The notes under the pieces are model-generated. The model saw only the letters and a list, made by a program, of their open reading frames with translations. It had not been told where the DNA came from and ran no database searches. Made by a program: the position numbers and the translations under genes. This document shows, in pieces, positions 8,147 through 15,981 of a DNA stretch of 24,005 nt. The stretch spans positions 1-24,005 of the forward strand of contig CAZEQD010000031.1 in NCBI GenBank assembly GCA_964514305.1, in the 5' to 3' direction. Numbering within the stretch: position 1 is the stretch's first letter; each line of letters begins with the position of its first letter. The DNA comes from CAZEQD01 sp964514305 (GTDB lineage: Bacteria; Acidobacteriota; Aminicenantia; Aminicenantales; Aminicenantaceae).

Positions 8147-8998
8147 TTAACCTTTGAAGCGAATTATAGTATTATCAATAAGCCTAACCCTGTCAATAAA
8201 AACAGCCAGGGCGATAAGAACATCTTGATTGATTTCGGTTACCGGATTAAGCTCTTCCAATTCAACTATCGCTGCATAATCGAGGCGAGCCTGCGGCTCC
8301 TCTTCTATAATCTCTTTAATTCTCTTTATAATTTTTCCAGCTTTTCTCTCTCCTTTCTTAATCATCTCCTCGGCCATTTTTAGGCTCCGGGAGATAGAAA
8401 GGGCAGCCCTTCTTTGGTCAGGATTTAAATATGTATTTCTGGAACTAAGAGCCAGTCCATCTTTGTCGCGGACAATAGGCAATACTTTAATCCTGACATC
8501 CAAATCTAAATCTCTGACCATCTTTTTTAAAATAACTGCCTGTTGAGCGTCCTTTTGACCAAAAAAAGCTAAGTCCGGTTTGACAATATTGAAAAGCTTC
8601 AAAACTACCGTACATACTCCCCGAAAATGGCCAGGACGAGAGCGGCCGCAAAGCCTATCCTGGAGCTTCTCTACTTGGACGTAAGTTTTATAGCCTTCAG
8701 GATACATCTCCTTAACTTCAGGGGCAAAAATAAAGTCTACTCCTTCCTTTTCCAGAATTTTTGCATCTCTCTTTAAGTCACGGGGATACTGTTGGTAATC
8801 TTCAGCCGGTCCAAACTGAGCAGGATTTACAAAAATGCTGACCACTGTTTGCTCAGCTTGATAGAGTGATTCTCGGACTAAACTCAGATGGCCTTGATGG
8901 AGATAACCCATTGTTGGCACCAAACCAATGGTTTTCCCCTCCAATTTGAGGCTATTAACAACTTCTTTCATAGCTGCAATCTTTTTTATTATTCTCAT
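8147..8998 (-). CDS. panC: Pantothenate synthetase
   Basis: PanC (283 residues, normal length) condenses pantoate with beta-alanine using ATP. PTMGYLHQGH (28-37) is the HIGH-like ATP-binding motif of this nucleotidyltransferase superfamily. FVNPAQFGPAEDYQQYPR (56-73) lines the pantoate site, and FFGQKDAQQ (146-153) and the KMSKS-like ALSSRN (183-188) are in place. The gene looks fully intact, in contrast to panD directly downstream, which should supply its beta-alanine. It starts 147 bases after panB ends. That gap holds a 10-bp palindrome, GCCAATTGGC (9097-9106), and AT-rich sequence, so panC could have its own promoter or be read from panB. The start is weakly supported by CAGG close to the ATG. 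Confidence 0.96.
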   Translation of the reverse strand: MRIIKKIAAMKEVVNSLKLEGKTIGLVPTMGYLHQGHLSLVRESLYQAEQTVVSIFVNPAQFGPAEDYQQYPRDLKRDAKILEKEGVDFIFAPEVKEMYPEGYKTYVQVEKLQDRLCGRSRPGHFRGVCTVVLKLFNIVKPDLAFFGQKDAQQAVILKKMVRDLDLDVRIKVLPIVRDKDGLALSSRNTYLNPDQRRAALSISRSLKMAEEMIKKGERKAGKIIKRIKEIIEEEPQARLDYAAIVELEELNPVTEINQDVLIALAVFIDRVRLIDNTIIRFKG

Positions 8999-9145
8999 GG
9001 CCTGAAATTGCTTAGTTATTCTTATTTACTCTAATAATTCTTTTATTAATTAACAAAAAGATTTACCTTTTTTCTTCCTTTATGCCTAATATATTGGCCA
9101 ATTGGCTGAGACAATAAACAGTTCAAACTTTTTTATAGCACCTGT

Positions 9146-10000
9146 TTAATTTTTCGTCAGCTCCTCAACCTTGTTGGGTCCCAGATGATAGGAGTGTTTA
9201 TCATCAGGAAAATTGCCTGTGCGCACATCTTCAGCATAGTCAGAAACAGCCTGTTTAAGGAGCTGGTGGAGATCCAAATATCTCTTCACGAATTTCGGCA
9301 AATGACCATCAGATAGGCCTACCAGATCATGAAAGACCAGAATTTGACCATCACAATAGGGGCCTGCTCCTATGCCAATAGTCGGAACACTAACACTCTC
9401 ACTTATGAGATGAGCAACTTCGGCCGGAACACATTCTAAGACAATCGAAAAAACGCCAGCTTTTTCTAACTTAAGAGCATCAGCCATAAGTTTTTTCGCT
9501 TCCTCTACCTCTTTTCCTTTAACCCGGTACTGGCCCAGACGGTAAATAGATTGAGGAGTTAGACCAATATGACCCACAACCGGAATTTCTGCTTCCACTA
9601 GAGTTTCAATTAATTTTAACCTTTTGCTAGAAGCGCCCTCAATTTTTACAGCTTTGGCTCCCGCTTCTTTCAGGAAGCGAGAAGCATTAAAAACAGATTC
9701 TTCTATGGTCAAGTGAAAGGAGAAATAAGGCATATCAGCCACTACTAAAGCCCTCTGGACAGCTCTAACTACAGGCTTAGTATGATGAATCATTTCCTCC
9801 ATGGTTACAGGAATGGTAGTTTCATAACCTAAAACTACCATTCCTAAAGAATCACCAACCAGAATAAGGTCTACTCCTGCTTCATCAACCACTTTGGCCG
9901 TAGGAAAATCATAGGCTGTAATGGCTACAATTTTCTGTTTTTTCTCTTTTTTTTGTTGGAGGGAGGGTATGGTAATTATTTCCTGGTAAGCTTCAGACAT
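9146..10000 (-). CDS. panB: 3-methyl-2-oxobutanoate hydroxymethyltransferase
   Basis: PanB (284 residues) transfers a hydroxymethyl group from 5,10-methylene-tetrahydrofolate to alpha-ketoisovalerate, the first step to pantoate. The TIM-barrel protein shows VAITAYDFPTA (25-35), the metal-binding VGDSLGMV (48-55, D50), D89 in VVADMPY, KIEG (119-122), GHIGLTPQS (143-151), the catalytic-base Glu in LECVP (E189), and GIGAGPYCDGQ (209-219). A clear AAAGGA Shine-Dalgarno stands 7-8 bases before the ATG. The gene is preceded by a deoxynucleoside kinase and followed by panC, an arrangement seen in several anaerobic and deltaproteobacterial-type genomes. The ketopantoate reductase needed for the next step is not in the window. 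Confidence 0.97.
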   Translation of the reverse strand: MSEAYQEIITIPSLQQKKEKKQKIVAITAYDFPTAKVVDEAGVDLILVGDSLGMVVLGYETTIPVTMEEMIHHTKPVVRAVQRALVVADMPYFSFHLTIEESVFNASRFLKEAGAKAVKIEGASSKRLKLIETLVEAEIPVVGHIGLTPQSIYRLGQYRVKGKEVEEAKKLMADALKLEKAGVFSIVLECVPAEVAHLISESVSVPTIGIGAGPYCDGQILVFHDLVGLSDGHLPKFVKRYLDLHQLLKQAVSDYAEDVRTGNFPDDKHSYHLGPNKVEELTKN

Positions 10001-10056
10001 ATGAAATCCTTTCTCCCCATCTCGCCTTTAATATCGAGATTGAGGTAAAGTAAACT

Positions 10057-10074
10057 TACGCTCTGGACAGCGTA
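10057..10074 (-). terminator. Hairpin between dNK and panB
   Basis: TACGCT and AGCGTA form a perfect 6-bp stem around a 6-base loop in the 96-base gap. On the minus strand it is followed by AGTTTACTTT, not a clean T-run. It could be a weak terminator, an attenuator for panB or an mRNA-processing hairpin. Confidence 0.35.
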
Positions 10075-10096
10075 TTTATTATAATTACTTTTATCT

Positions 10097-10765
10097 CTAT
10101 TTGTTATAATTCTTACTATTTTTACTCAAAGGCACATAGTAGAGGGGACTTTTCTTCATTTGTTTTATTTTTTCAACAATATCCATTATATCCTCATCCC
10201 GGTCAAACTCCAAATCATCAGCTTTGATAACTAACAGAGGAGCCGCTTCATAATTAAAAAAGAAATAATCAAAAGCCTCAAGGATATCCCTCAAGTATTT
10301 TTCGGAAATATTCTTCTCAAGAACACTGCCTTCCTTAGCAATCCTTTTTAACAGAGTCGGCAGAGAAATTTGAAGATAGATAGCTAAATCGGGCTTGGCT
10401 ACTCTTTCTGCTAAAATACTAAATATTCTCTCATAAACAATAAGCTCATCATCACTCAATGTTTGGTAAGCATATATTTTGTCTTTCTCCATCAAGTAAT
10501 CACAGATTACTCGTTCTTCGAACAATTCTCTCTGTCTTAGCTTCTGCTGCTGGTAATATCGGTTGACCAAAAAAACAAGCTGAGCCAAAAAAGCAGCTCC
10601 TTCTTTCTCATCGTAAAAATCCTTTAGATAAGGATTTGATGTCCGGTCAAAAATAACCCGGCCGCCTATTTTCTGAGCTAGGATATTGGCAAATTTCGTT
10701 TTACCAGATTTTGGAACGCCTTCGATAGCAATATGTTTAAATAGAATATCATCCTTATTAACCAT
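10097..10765 (-). CDS. Deoxynucleoside kinase (dAK/dGK-type)
   Basis: This 222-residue P-loop protein probably phosphorylates deoxynucleosides for salvage. HIAIEGVPKSGKT (11-23) is the Walker A region. NPYLKDFY (44-51) and QLVFLVNRYYQQQ (62-74) match the usual dNK stretches NPFL..FY and FLxxRYxQQ. VICDYLMEKDKIYA (86-99) corresponds to the dNK signature SDYLFxKDRLFA, though with Lys in place of the usual Arg. The P-loop reads GVPKSGKT rather than GxIGAGKT, so substrate preference is uncertain. Thymidylate-kinase-like activity is an alternative. In related gene orders a folK gene precedes it; here a pspC-like gene does. No good Shine-Dalgarno is visible. Confidence 0.8.
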   Translation of the reverse strand: MVNKDDILFKHIAIEGVPKSGKTKFANILAQKIGGRVIFDRTSNPYLKDFYDEKEGAAFLAQLVFLVNRYYQQQKLRQRELFEERVICDYLMEKDKIYAYQTLSDDELIVYERIFSILAERVAKPDLAIYLQISLPTLLKRIAKEGSVLEKNISEKYLRDILEAFDYFFFNYEAAPLLVIKADDLEFDRDEDIMDIVEKIKQMKKSPLYYVPLSKNSKNYNK

Positions 10766-10824
10766 ATCTTATTATCCCAAAAAGGGCAGGTAAAAAAATA
10801 CCCTATCAAAGAAGATAAGTCAAT

Positions 10825-10847
10825 AAAAAGGGGGACAGTTCCTTTTT
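10825..10847 (-). terminator. Bidirectional terminator-like hairpin after pspC
   Basis: AAAAAGG (10825-10831) pairs with CCTTTTT (10841-10847), and T/A runs flank both sides, so it can act in either direction. It lies just downstream of the pspC-like stop. The core GGGGACAGTTCC also resembles short REP-type hairpins that I know from many genomes. Confidence 0.5.
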
Positions 10848-10851
10848 TTTT

Positions 10852-11052
10852 TTAGCTTGAGCTGGGCTCAGTAGGAACAATTATCCAGGCGATGATATAA
10901 AATATTCCCAAAGGCAACAAGGCTGTGATTAAGGCTAAAGCGACAAAAAGAAGCCTCACTAGAGAAACATCGACATTGAAGTACTCTGCTAACCCTCCAC
11001 AAACACCTCCAATCATTTTTTGCTTTTGGGACCGATAAAGTTTTTTAGCCAT
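10852..11052 (-). CDS. PspC-domain small membrane protein
   Basis: The whole 66-residue protein is one PspC domain. The KKLYRSQKQKMIGGVCGGLAEYF segment (about 3-25) has the family signature GGVCGGLAEYF, followed by a hydrophobic stretch (about 30-60) that forms one or two membrane passes, and then a short polar tail. PspC-family proteins act in envelope-stress responses in enterobacteria. Stand-alone short versions are widespread and mostly uncharacterised, so no specific role is claimed. AAGGAG stands 9 bases before the ATG, and a TATAAT box lies about 35 bases upstream. It is probably monocistronic, with a hairpin terminator directly after it. Confidence 0.85.
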   Translation of the reverse strand: MAKKLYRSQKQKMIGGVCGGLAEYFNVDVSLVRLLFVALALITALLPLGIFYIIAWIIVPTEPSSS

Positions 11053-11085
11053 AATTTCTTTCTCCTTAAGTAAAATCCATTTCCT

Positions 11086-11091
11086 ATTATA
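11086..11091 (-). promoter_or_regulatory. Candidate -10 box for the pspC-like gene
   Basis: A perfect TATAAT on the minus strand lies 33 bases before the ATG. The -35 candidate 17 bases further up (TTCGTA) is weak. Confidence 0.4.
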
Positions 11092-11277
11092 ATTTATCTT
11101 TTAAAGAGTACGAAATTCCATTTATTTAAGTTTAAACATTTTATTAAAGACAATAAACAATTCCACTAAATCTAAGAATAAAGCTGGGAAATTTCTTTAA
11201 TTTACTGATTGTGTGTATAATTGTATATTATATTAAAAATTAAAGACTCTAATATTGCCAATTATTGTAATAACTAA

Positions 11278-11531
11278 CCTGGATTATTCACGAGTCGAGG
11301 TTGCTGCAGATGAGAGGCACAGGGCACGAAGCTGTGGTTATCCACCGCCAATGTCCTGTAACGAAACAGATGCAGCAAGATCGGCTCGCCCTTAGGGTAA
11401 AAGATGCCGATTATGATTAAAATAAAATTAAAAGAACTAAGTAATCTCAATGTGCTTACCAAAAATCATGATAAAAAGCAAATATCAATGAAAATAAATA
11501 AAAGATCGGCAGATTTTATGAATAATTCAGG
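11278..11531. mobile_element. IS1380-like non-autonomous element (internally deleted IS or MITE)
   Basis: The left terminus CCTGGATTATTCA (11278-11290) and the right terminus TGAATAATTCAGG (11519-11531) are inverted repeats matching at 12 of 13 bases. They are flanked by the direct repeat CTAA at 11274-11277 and 11532-11535, which looks like a 4-bp target-site duplication. Ends of this type, and a 4-5 bp duplication, are what I recall for the IS1380 family. At 254 bases it cannot encode a transposase. Its left half (11291-11410) is clearly more G+C-rich than the AT-rich flanks and contains two nested imperfect hairpins (11301-11378 and 11380-11411); the right half is AT-rich. The 9-mer AAGATCGGC occurs twice inside (11378-11386, 11502-11510). 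It ends about 20 bases before the Shine-Dalgarno of the aldehyde dehydrogenase gene, so it may have displaced that gene's promoter. The rest of the 11053-11561 gap holds only the pspC promoter region. Confidence 0.65.
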
Positions 11532-11561
11532 CTAAGTAACAATAAAGCTTGGAGGTATATT

Positions 11562-13157
11562 ATGACTCTTCAACCTATCCTCATTAATGGGAGCTGGCAG
11601 CAGGCATATTCGCCTGTTGGATCTTTTACTGCTATAAATCCAGCTACAAAAACAGCCCTTAAAGAAATCTACCCTGTTTCTAGTTTTACAGATGTAGACA
11701 TGATGCTTACAGCTGCCCAGAAAACAATTATGGAATTGCGATCTGTACCAACAGATTTTATTGCTGACTTTTTGGAAGCATTTGCCAATAACATTGAATT
11801 TCGAAAAGAAGAGATAATAGAGAAGGCTTCTTTAGAAACCGCCCTTCCTCAAGAACCAAGGCTTAGTTCTCAAGAATTGCCTCGCACCACTAATCAATTA
11901 CGCCAGGCAGCAGCAGCTGTCCGTGACAGATCCTGGTGTCAGGCTACAATTGATACCAAAGTTAATATCCGCTCTAAATACGGACCGCTGAACGGGCCTA
12001 TTCTAATCATCGGTCCCAACAACTTTCCCTTAGCTTTTAATTCAATTTCTGGAGGGGATTTTGCTGCGGCCATAGCCGCTGGGAACCCAATAATTGCTAA
12101 AGCCAATCCTGGTCATCCCGGCACCACTAAAATCTTAGCCGAAGCTGCTTTTGAAGCTATCAAAAGAACTGGCTTGCCTCCAGCAATGGTTCAGCTATTC
12201 TATCATCTTCAGCCTGAAGATGGTCTTAAATTAGTCGCCCATCCTAGGTTAGGAGCCACAGCTTTTACTGGAAGCCGAACTGCCGGACTAAAGATTAAAG
12301 AAGCTGCAGACAGAGCTGGTAAACCTATTTATTTAGAGATGTCCAGTCTCAACCCTGTCTTCATACTACCCGGAGCTTTGCAAGAAAGGTTAGAAGAAAT
12401 AGCCAAAGAATTTTTCAATTCTTGTACCCTTGGCACCGGCCAATTCTGCACAAAGCCTGGCTTAGTGATTTTAGGGCAAGACAAATTTAGCAAGGCATTC
12501 TTAAAAATAGTTAAGGATTACTTCCAATTGGCTCCGGCTGGCATTTTGTTGAGTAATAATGTCCTCCAAGATCTCAAATCTTCCATCAAAATCATGAAAG
12601 CCTACGGAGCTGAAATTTTAACTGGAGGTCAAGAAATTAAAGGAAAAGGCTATCGCTTTGCTAATACTCTTATCTGTATTTCTGGCAATGTGTTTTTAAA
12701 AAATATTAAATTTTTACAAATTGAGGCTTTCGGACCTTCCTCATTATTTGTTTTTGCTGAAGATAAAGCCCAAATAAAAGAAATTGCCTCTAAATTAGAT
12801 GGAAGCCTCACTGCTAGTATTTATAGCCATTCTAAAGGCAAAGATGACCAATTGTATGAAGAAATAGAGCCATTTCTTCGCCAAAAAGTAGGCAGATTGC
12901 TCAATGATAAAATGCCTACAGGAGTTGCTGTTAGCCCGGCCATGAACCATGGAGGCCCATTCCCGGCCACTGGCCACCCTGGTTTCACAGCCGTAGGTAT
13001 CCCCGCTTCCATGCTCCGCTTTTCTGCCCTCCATTGTTATGATAATGTTCGCCCGCACCGGCTTCCTTTAGAACTCCAAGACAAGAACCCTACCGGCCAC
13101 ATGTGGCGCTTCATCAATGGCCAATGGACGACACGAGACGTCTTTCCAAATAAATAG
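11562..13157 (+). CDS. NADP-type aldehyde dehydrogenase, alpha-ketoglutaric semialdehyde DH-like
   Basis: This 531-residue ALDH-superfamily enzyme oxidises an aldehyde to an acid. The catalytic set is complete: the oxyanion Asn in GPNNFPLAF (N154), the cofactor-site Lys in IIAKANPGHPG (K180), the glycine turn FTGSRTAG (235-242), general-base Glu in LEMSSLNPVF (E259) and nucleophile Cys in GTGQFCTKPG (C296). The KANPGHPGTT and LEMSSLNPV wording and the long C-terminus ending NGQWTTRDVF fit the ketoglutaric semialdehyde / 2,5-dioxovalerate branch, not generic betaine-aldehyde types. Substrate is therefore inferred only. A strong GGAGG precedes the ATG. The gene is followed after 99 bases by aor, a second aldehyde-oxidising enzyme, and preceded by the IS1380-like element. 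It ends with TAG. Confidence 0.85.
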   Translation: MTLQPILINGSWQQAYSPVGSFTAINPATKTALKEIYPVSSFTDVDMMLTAAQKTIMELRSVPTDFIADFLEAFANNIEFRKEEIIEKASLETALPQEPRLSSQELPRTTNQLRQAAAAVRDRSWCQATIDTKVNIRSKYGPLNGPILIIGPNNFPLAFNSISGGDFAAAIAAGNPIIAKANPGHPGTTKILAEAAFEAIKRTGLPPAMVQLFYHLQPEDGLKLVAHPRLGATAFTGSRTAGLKIKEAADRAGKPIYLEMSSLNPVFILPGALQERLEEIAKEFFNSCTLGTGQFCTKPGLVILGQDKFSKAFLKIVKDYFQLAPAGILLSNNVLQDLKSSIKIMKAYGAEILTGGQEIKGKGYRFANTLICISGNVFLKNIKFLQIEAFGPSSLFVFAEDKAQIKEIASKLDGSLTASIYSHSKGKDDQLYEEIEPFLRQKVGRLLNDKMPTGVAVSPAMNHGGPFPATGHPGFTAVGIPASMLRFSALHCYDNVRPHRLPLELQDKNPTGHMWRFINGQWTTRDVFPNK

Positions 13158-13181
13158 CTAATAGAAAATTATATCTTTCTT

Positions 13182-13218
13182 TTGACTTAAAATTTCTTGT
13201 ATGATATTCGATTATAAT
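13182..13218 (+). promoter_or_regulatory. Possible promoter region of aor
   Basis: The 99-base gap holds TTGACT (13182-13187) and a perfect TATAAT (13213-13218), but they are 25 bases apart, too far to act together. TATAAT may work alone, or aor may be read from the upstream gene. Confidence 0.3.
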
Positions 13219-13256
13219 TGCCATCTTAAAAATTATTATAATAAGGAGATGTTAAT

Positions 13257-15092
13257 ATGAAGGGTTGGACTGGTAACATTCTGAGAATAAACTTATCTTC
13301 TAAAAATTTTAAAAAAGAAATCTTTAACGAAGAGTTTGCCCAGAAATGGGTAGGAGGTAGAGGATTTGCTATTAAAATTCTCTGGGATGAACTAAAACCA
13401 GGGATTGATCCTTTAGGACCAGACAATAAGCTTATTGTAGCCTTAGGTCCTATCTCTGGCATTCCAGCTCCTAACACCGGCAAAACAGTTGTAGCTGCTA
13501 AGTCACCTCTAACTGGAGGATATGGCGACGGCAATTTAGGCTCCAGAGTAACAGATCACTTAAGAAAAGCTGGTTATGATCTTCTCATTGTCGAAGGCCA
13601 AGCCGAGAGCCCCGTGTATATTTATATTGAAGATGAAAAAGTAGAAATTCTGCCTGCTCACCAAATTTGGGGAAAAGGATCTTATGAAACAATGGACTGG
13701 CTGTATAAAAAATATGGCCGAGGAGCAGGAATTCTTACTATTGGTCAAGGGGGCGAAAATAAAGTTTTGTACTCTATCATTCGCAGTATGGAAGGCCGGG
13801 CTGGAGGAAGGCCTGGCATGGGAGCCGTGATGGGCTCTAAAAACTTAAAAGCCATTGTGGTCAAAGGGAGCAAAGAAATACCCGTAGCTGAGCCAGAGGC
13901 AATGAAAGAAATCGGCCGAGGTGATCTAAGAAAAATAAGAGAGATCGATAAGAAAACTGGCTGGTCAAGACAGGGTACGACTGGTGTTTTAGCCTGGTGT
14001 AACGAAGTAGCAGCTCTTCCAGTCAGAAATATGCGCCAGACTTCGCATCCAGATGCCTGGAAATTAGATGGAGAAAGATTAAATGCCGCCAGAGTAGCCA
14101 CTTACGGCTGCCCGATTTGTACAATGCGCTGTGGTATAACTATCTTAGACAAAGAAGGACATCAAACGGAAATGGATTATGAAAACATCGGCATGTTGGG
14201 CAGCAATCTTGAAATATTCGAATTAGCCCAAGTAGGCTCTTTAAATTACCTTTGCGATGAATATGGACTTGACACCATTTCCAGCGGTGCTGTTTTAGCC
14301 TTTTACGCTGATACCATTGACCAAAGTGTTATCGAAGGTGATTTTAAATTTGGAGATGCTGAGAAAGCCAAAGAACTTTTAAAGATGATAGCCTATCGAG
14401 AAGGCGTAGGCAACTTTCTGGCCCAGGGAACAATGAAAATGGCTGCTCAAATCGGGCAAGGTTCTGATGCTTACGCTATGCATGTTAAAGGCTTGGAAAT
14501 CTCAGCTTACAACTGCAAGTTTATTCCTGGAATGGCCCTGGCTTTTGCTACCAGTTCAATTGGAGCCCATCACAAAGAAGCCTGGATAATCACCCATGAG
14601 ATTAATGAAATTGAAAGAGGTTCTTATGGAAAAGAAAAAGCTGAAAAAATAGTCGAACTTCAACGGATTCGAGGAGGCCTTTTCGAATCTATAACCGCTT
14701 GCCGATTCCCCTGGATTGAATTAGGCTGGGGGCTTGATAACTATCCAATTTATTTCAATAAGGCTACCGGTCTAAATTGGAATCTCAATGATTTCTGGGA
14801 GGTAGCTGATAGAATATATGCCTTAATTAGAGCTTTTTGGGTAAGGGAATTTCCCGACTGGGATAGAAGGAAAGATTATCCTCCAAAAATCTGGTTTGAT
14901 CCCACAAACGCTGACCAAAAAGGTATTATTGCTGGTAAAGTGCTTGATCATCATAAATATGAGCAACTACTTGATTATTACTACAATCTACGAGCCTGGG
15001 ATAAAAGAGGAATTCCCAAAAAACAAACTATGAAAGCTCTGGGTCTTGCTCTGGAAGCCCAAGAGCTTGAAAGGTTTGTTAAACTGGAATAA
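13257..15092 (+). CDS. aor: Tungsten-containing aldehyde:ferredoxin oxidoreductase
   Basis: AOR (611 residues, the usual length) oxidises aldehydes to carboxylates with ferredoxin as acceptor, using a bis-pterin tungsten cofactor and one 4Fe-4S cluster. The family N-terminus MKGWTGNILRINLSS is followed by WVGGRGFAIKIL. Pterin-contact regions include GPISGIPAPNTGK (64-76), GRAGGRPGMGAVMGSK (180-195) and CDEYGLDTISSG (333-344). The cluster ligands are C285-x2-C288-x3-C292 in YGCPICTMRCG plus C482 in ACRFPW. DYENIG (307-312) carries the conserved acidic residue near the metal. A clear AAGGAG stands 8 bases before the ATG. Its neighbour is an NADP-type aldehyde dehydrogenase. The pair could remove aldehydes made during amino-acid or sugar-acid breakdown. 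Two hairpins after the stop probably end transcription. Tungsten rather than molybdenum is inferred from the family. Confidence 0.96.
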   Translation: MKGWTGNILRINLSSKNFKKEIFNEEFAQKWVGGRGFAIKILWDELKPGIDPLGPDNKLIVALGPISGIPAPNTGKTVVAAKSPLTGGYGDGNLGSRVTDHLRKAGYDLLIVEGQAESPVYIYIEDEKVEILPAHQIWGKGSYETMDWLYKKYGRGAGILTIGQGGENKVLYSIIRSMEGRAGGRPGMGAVMGSKNLKAIVVKGSKEIPVAEPEAMKEIGRGDLRKIREIDKKTGWSRQGTTGVLAWCNEVAALPVRNMRQTSHPDAWKLDGERLNAARVATYGCPICTMRCGITILDKEGHQTEMDYENIGMLGSNLEIFELAQVGSLNYLCDEYGLDTISSGAVLAFYADTIDQSVIEGDFKFGDAEKAKELLKMIAYREGVGNFLAQGTMKMAAQIGQGSDAYAMHVKGLEISAYNCKFIPGMALAFATSSIGAHHKEAWIITHEINEIERGSYGKEKAEKIVELQRIRGGLFESITACRFPWIELGWGLDNYPIYFNKATGLNWNLNDFWEVADRIYALIRAFWVREFPDWDRRKDYPPKIWFDPTNADQKGIIAGKVLDHHKYEQLLDYYYNLRAWDKRGIPKKQTMKALGLALEAQELERFVKLE

Positions 15093-15170
15093 TTTTCTGA
15101 ATCTTCTGCTTTTGTCTAGAATCATTGTCCGTAACGGGAGAGGAATAAGCTCAACAGAAAAACTGAAGGA

Positions 15171-15202
15171 GGGAAATAGGATAGTAATTTCCCCTTTATT
15201 TT
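15171..15202 (+). terminator. First terminator-like hairpin after aor
   Basis: GGGAAAT (15171-15177) and ATTTCCC (15187-15193) form a perfect 7-bp stem with loop AGGATAGTA, followed by CTTTATTTTC. It lies 78 bases after the aor stop. The remaining 15229-15400 up to the HD gene shows nothing I can recognise. Confidence 0.5.
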
Positions 15203-15205
15203 CAG

Positions 15206-15228
15206 GAGGATAGTAAGTTCCTCTTTTT
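15206..15228 (+). terminator. Second terminator-like hairpin after aor
   Basis: GAGGA (15206-15210) and TCCTC (15219-15223) form a 5-bp stem with loop TAGTAAGT, followed by five T. GGATAGTAA recurs from the preceding hairpin, so the two look like a tandem duplication. Confidence 0.55.
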
Positions 15229-15400
15229 CATTGACATCCCGTGAAATCATTTAAGCTTGGGCTTTATCAGCTATTCCTAATTGGGAATCTAGGCCAATGT
15301 TCTAGACCAAATATTGATTTCCATTTAAATTTAATTCAAAAGTGGAGTAACATCAACCACTTGCTAATTAAATCCAATTTTTTTCGCTTAATGGTTGAGA

Positions 15401-15946
15401 TTAAAGACCAAGCTCCTTATTTATTCCCTGCATGGCTTCCAAGCAAATCGATATAAACTCATCTAGATCAAGTCCAACATTTTTGATTTGTTCAATGTTT
15501 TCCCGTTTAGCTCCTCTGGCAAAACTCTTTTCTTTATATCTTCTTTTAACAAATGCCAACTCGACTTCCTTAAGTTTCCTGGAAGGATGCATGAGGGTAG
15601 CCGCAATAATCAAGCCGGTCAAAGGATCAATTGAAAAGATAGCCCAGTCCATTTTGCTCTCACAGGGCACCTGACCAGCATGAGCCTGGATAGCATGAAT
15701 AATTTCGGGATCTACTTTCATTCCCTTAAGGATTTTTACTGTTTCTGTAGTGTGAAGTTCGGGACTTTTCTCAGTTATCTCATAGTCAAGATCATGAAGA
15801 ATTCCAGCCAGGCCCCATTTATCCACATCCTGGCCAAGACGAGAGGCCACGGCTTTCATGCAGGCTTCAACGGCTAAAGAATGTTTAACTAAGTTTCTGT
15901 TTTTAAGATATTTTTGAACAAGTTCTAAAGCCTTTTCTCTTTCCAT
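15401..15946 (-). CDS. HD-domain (HDIG-type) hydrolase
   Basis: This 181-residue cytoplasmic protein belongs to the HD metal-dependent phosphohydrolase superfamily. The ligand set is visible as H22 in LVKHSLAVE, H51-D52 in LAGILHDLDYE, further histidines H84 and H89 in IIHAIQAHAG, and D107 in SIDPLTGLIIA. The arrangement H...HD...H...D and the DPLTGLI stretch match small stand-alone HDIG proteins often annotated only as hydrolases. The substrate is unknown, and a nucleotide is likely by family. AAGGAG stands 7 bases before the ATG. The gene starts 35 bases after the stop of the propeller lipoprotein gene, so the two probably form one operon with no evident functional link. Confidence 0.85.
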   Translation of the reverse strand: MEREKALELVQKYLKNRNLVKHSLAVEACMKAVASRLGQDVDKWGLAGILHDLDYEITEKSPELHTTETVKILKGMKVDPEIIHAIQAHAGQVPCESKMDWAIFSIDPLTGLIIAATLMHPSRKLKEVELAFVKRRYKEKSFARGAKRENIEQIKNVGLDLDEFISICLEAMQGINKELGL

Positions 15947-15981
15947 ATCTTATCTCCTTTCTTTATTATTAGATTCAAAAA

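Noticed and set aside
8108..8383. 91-residue plus-strand ORF over panC
   Set aside because: It is antisense to the well-supported panC and panD and has no family features or ribosome-binding site.
11274..11462. 62-residue minus-strand ORF over the GC-rich island
   Set aside because: It runs through the inverted terminus of the IS1380-like element, and its sequence matches no protein I know. It is better explained by the element.
11278..11531. Molybdenum/tungsten cofactor riboswitch upstream of the aldehyde-oxidising genes
   Set aside because: The hairpins are inside an inverted-repeat element with target duplication, and I could not match the known Moco RNA core.
12795..13058. 87- and 63-residue minus-strand ORFs in the aldehyde dehydrogenase gene
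   Set aside because: Both are antisense shadows of the conserved C-terminal part of the enzyme.
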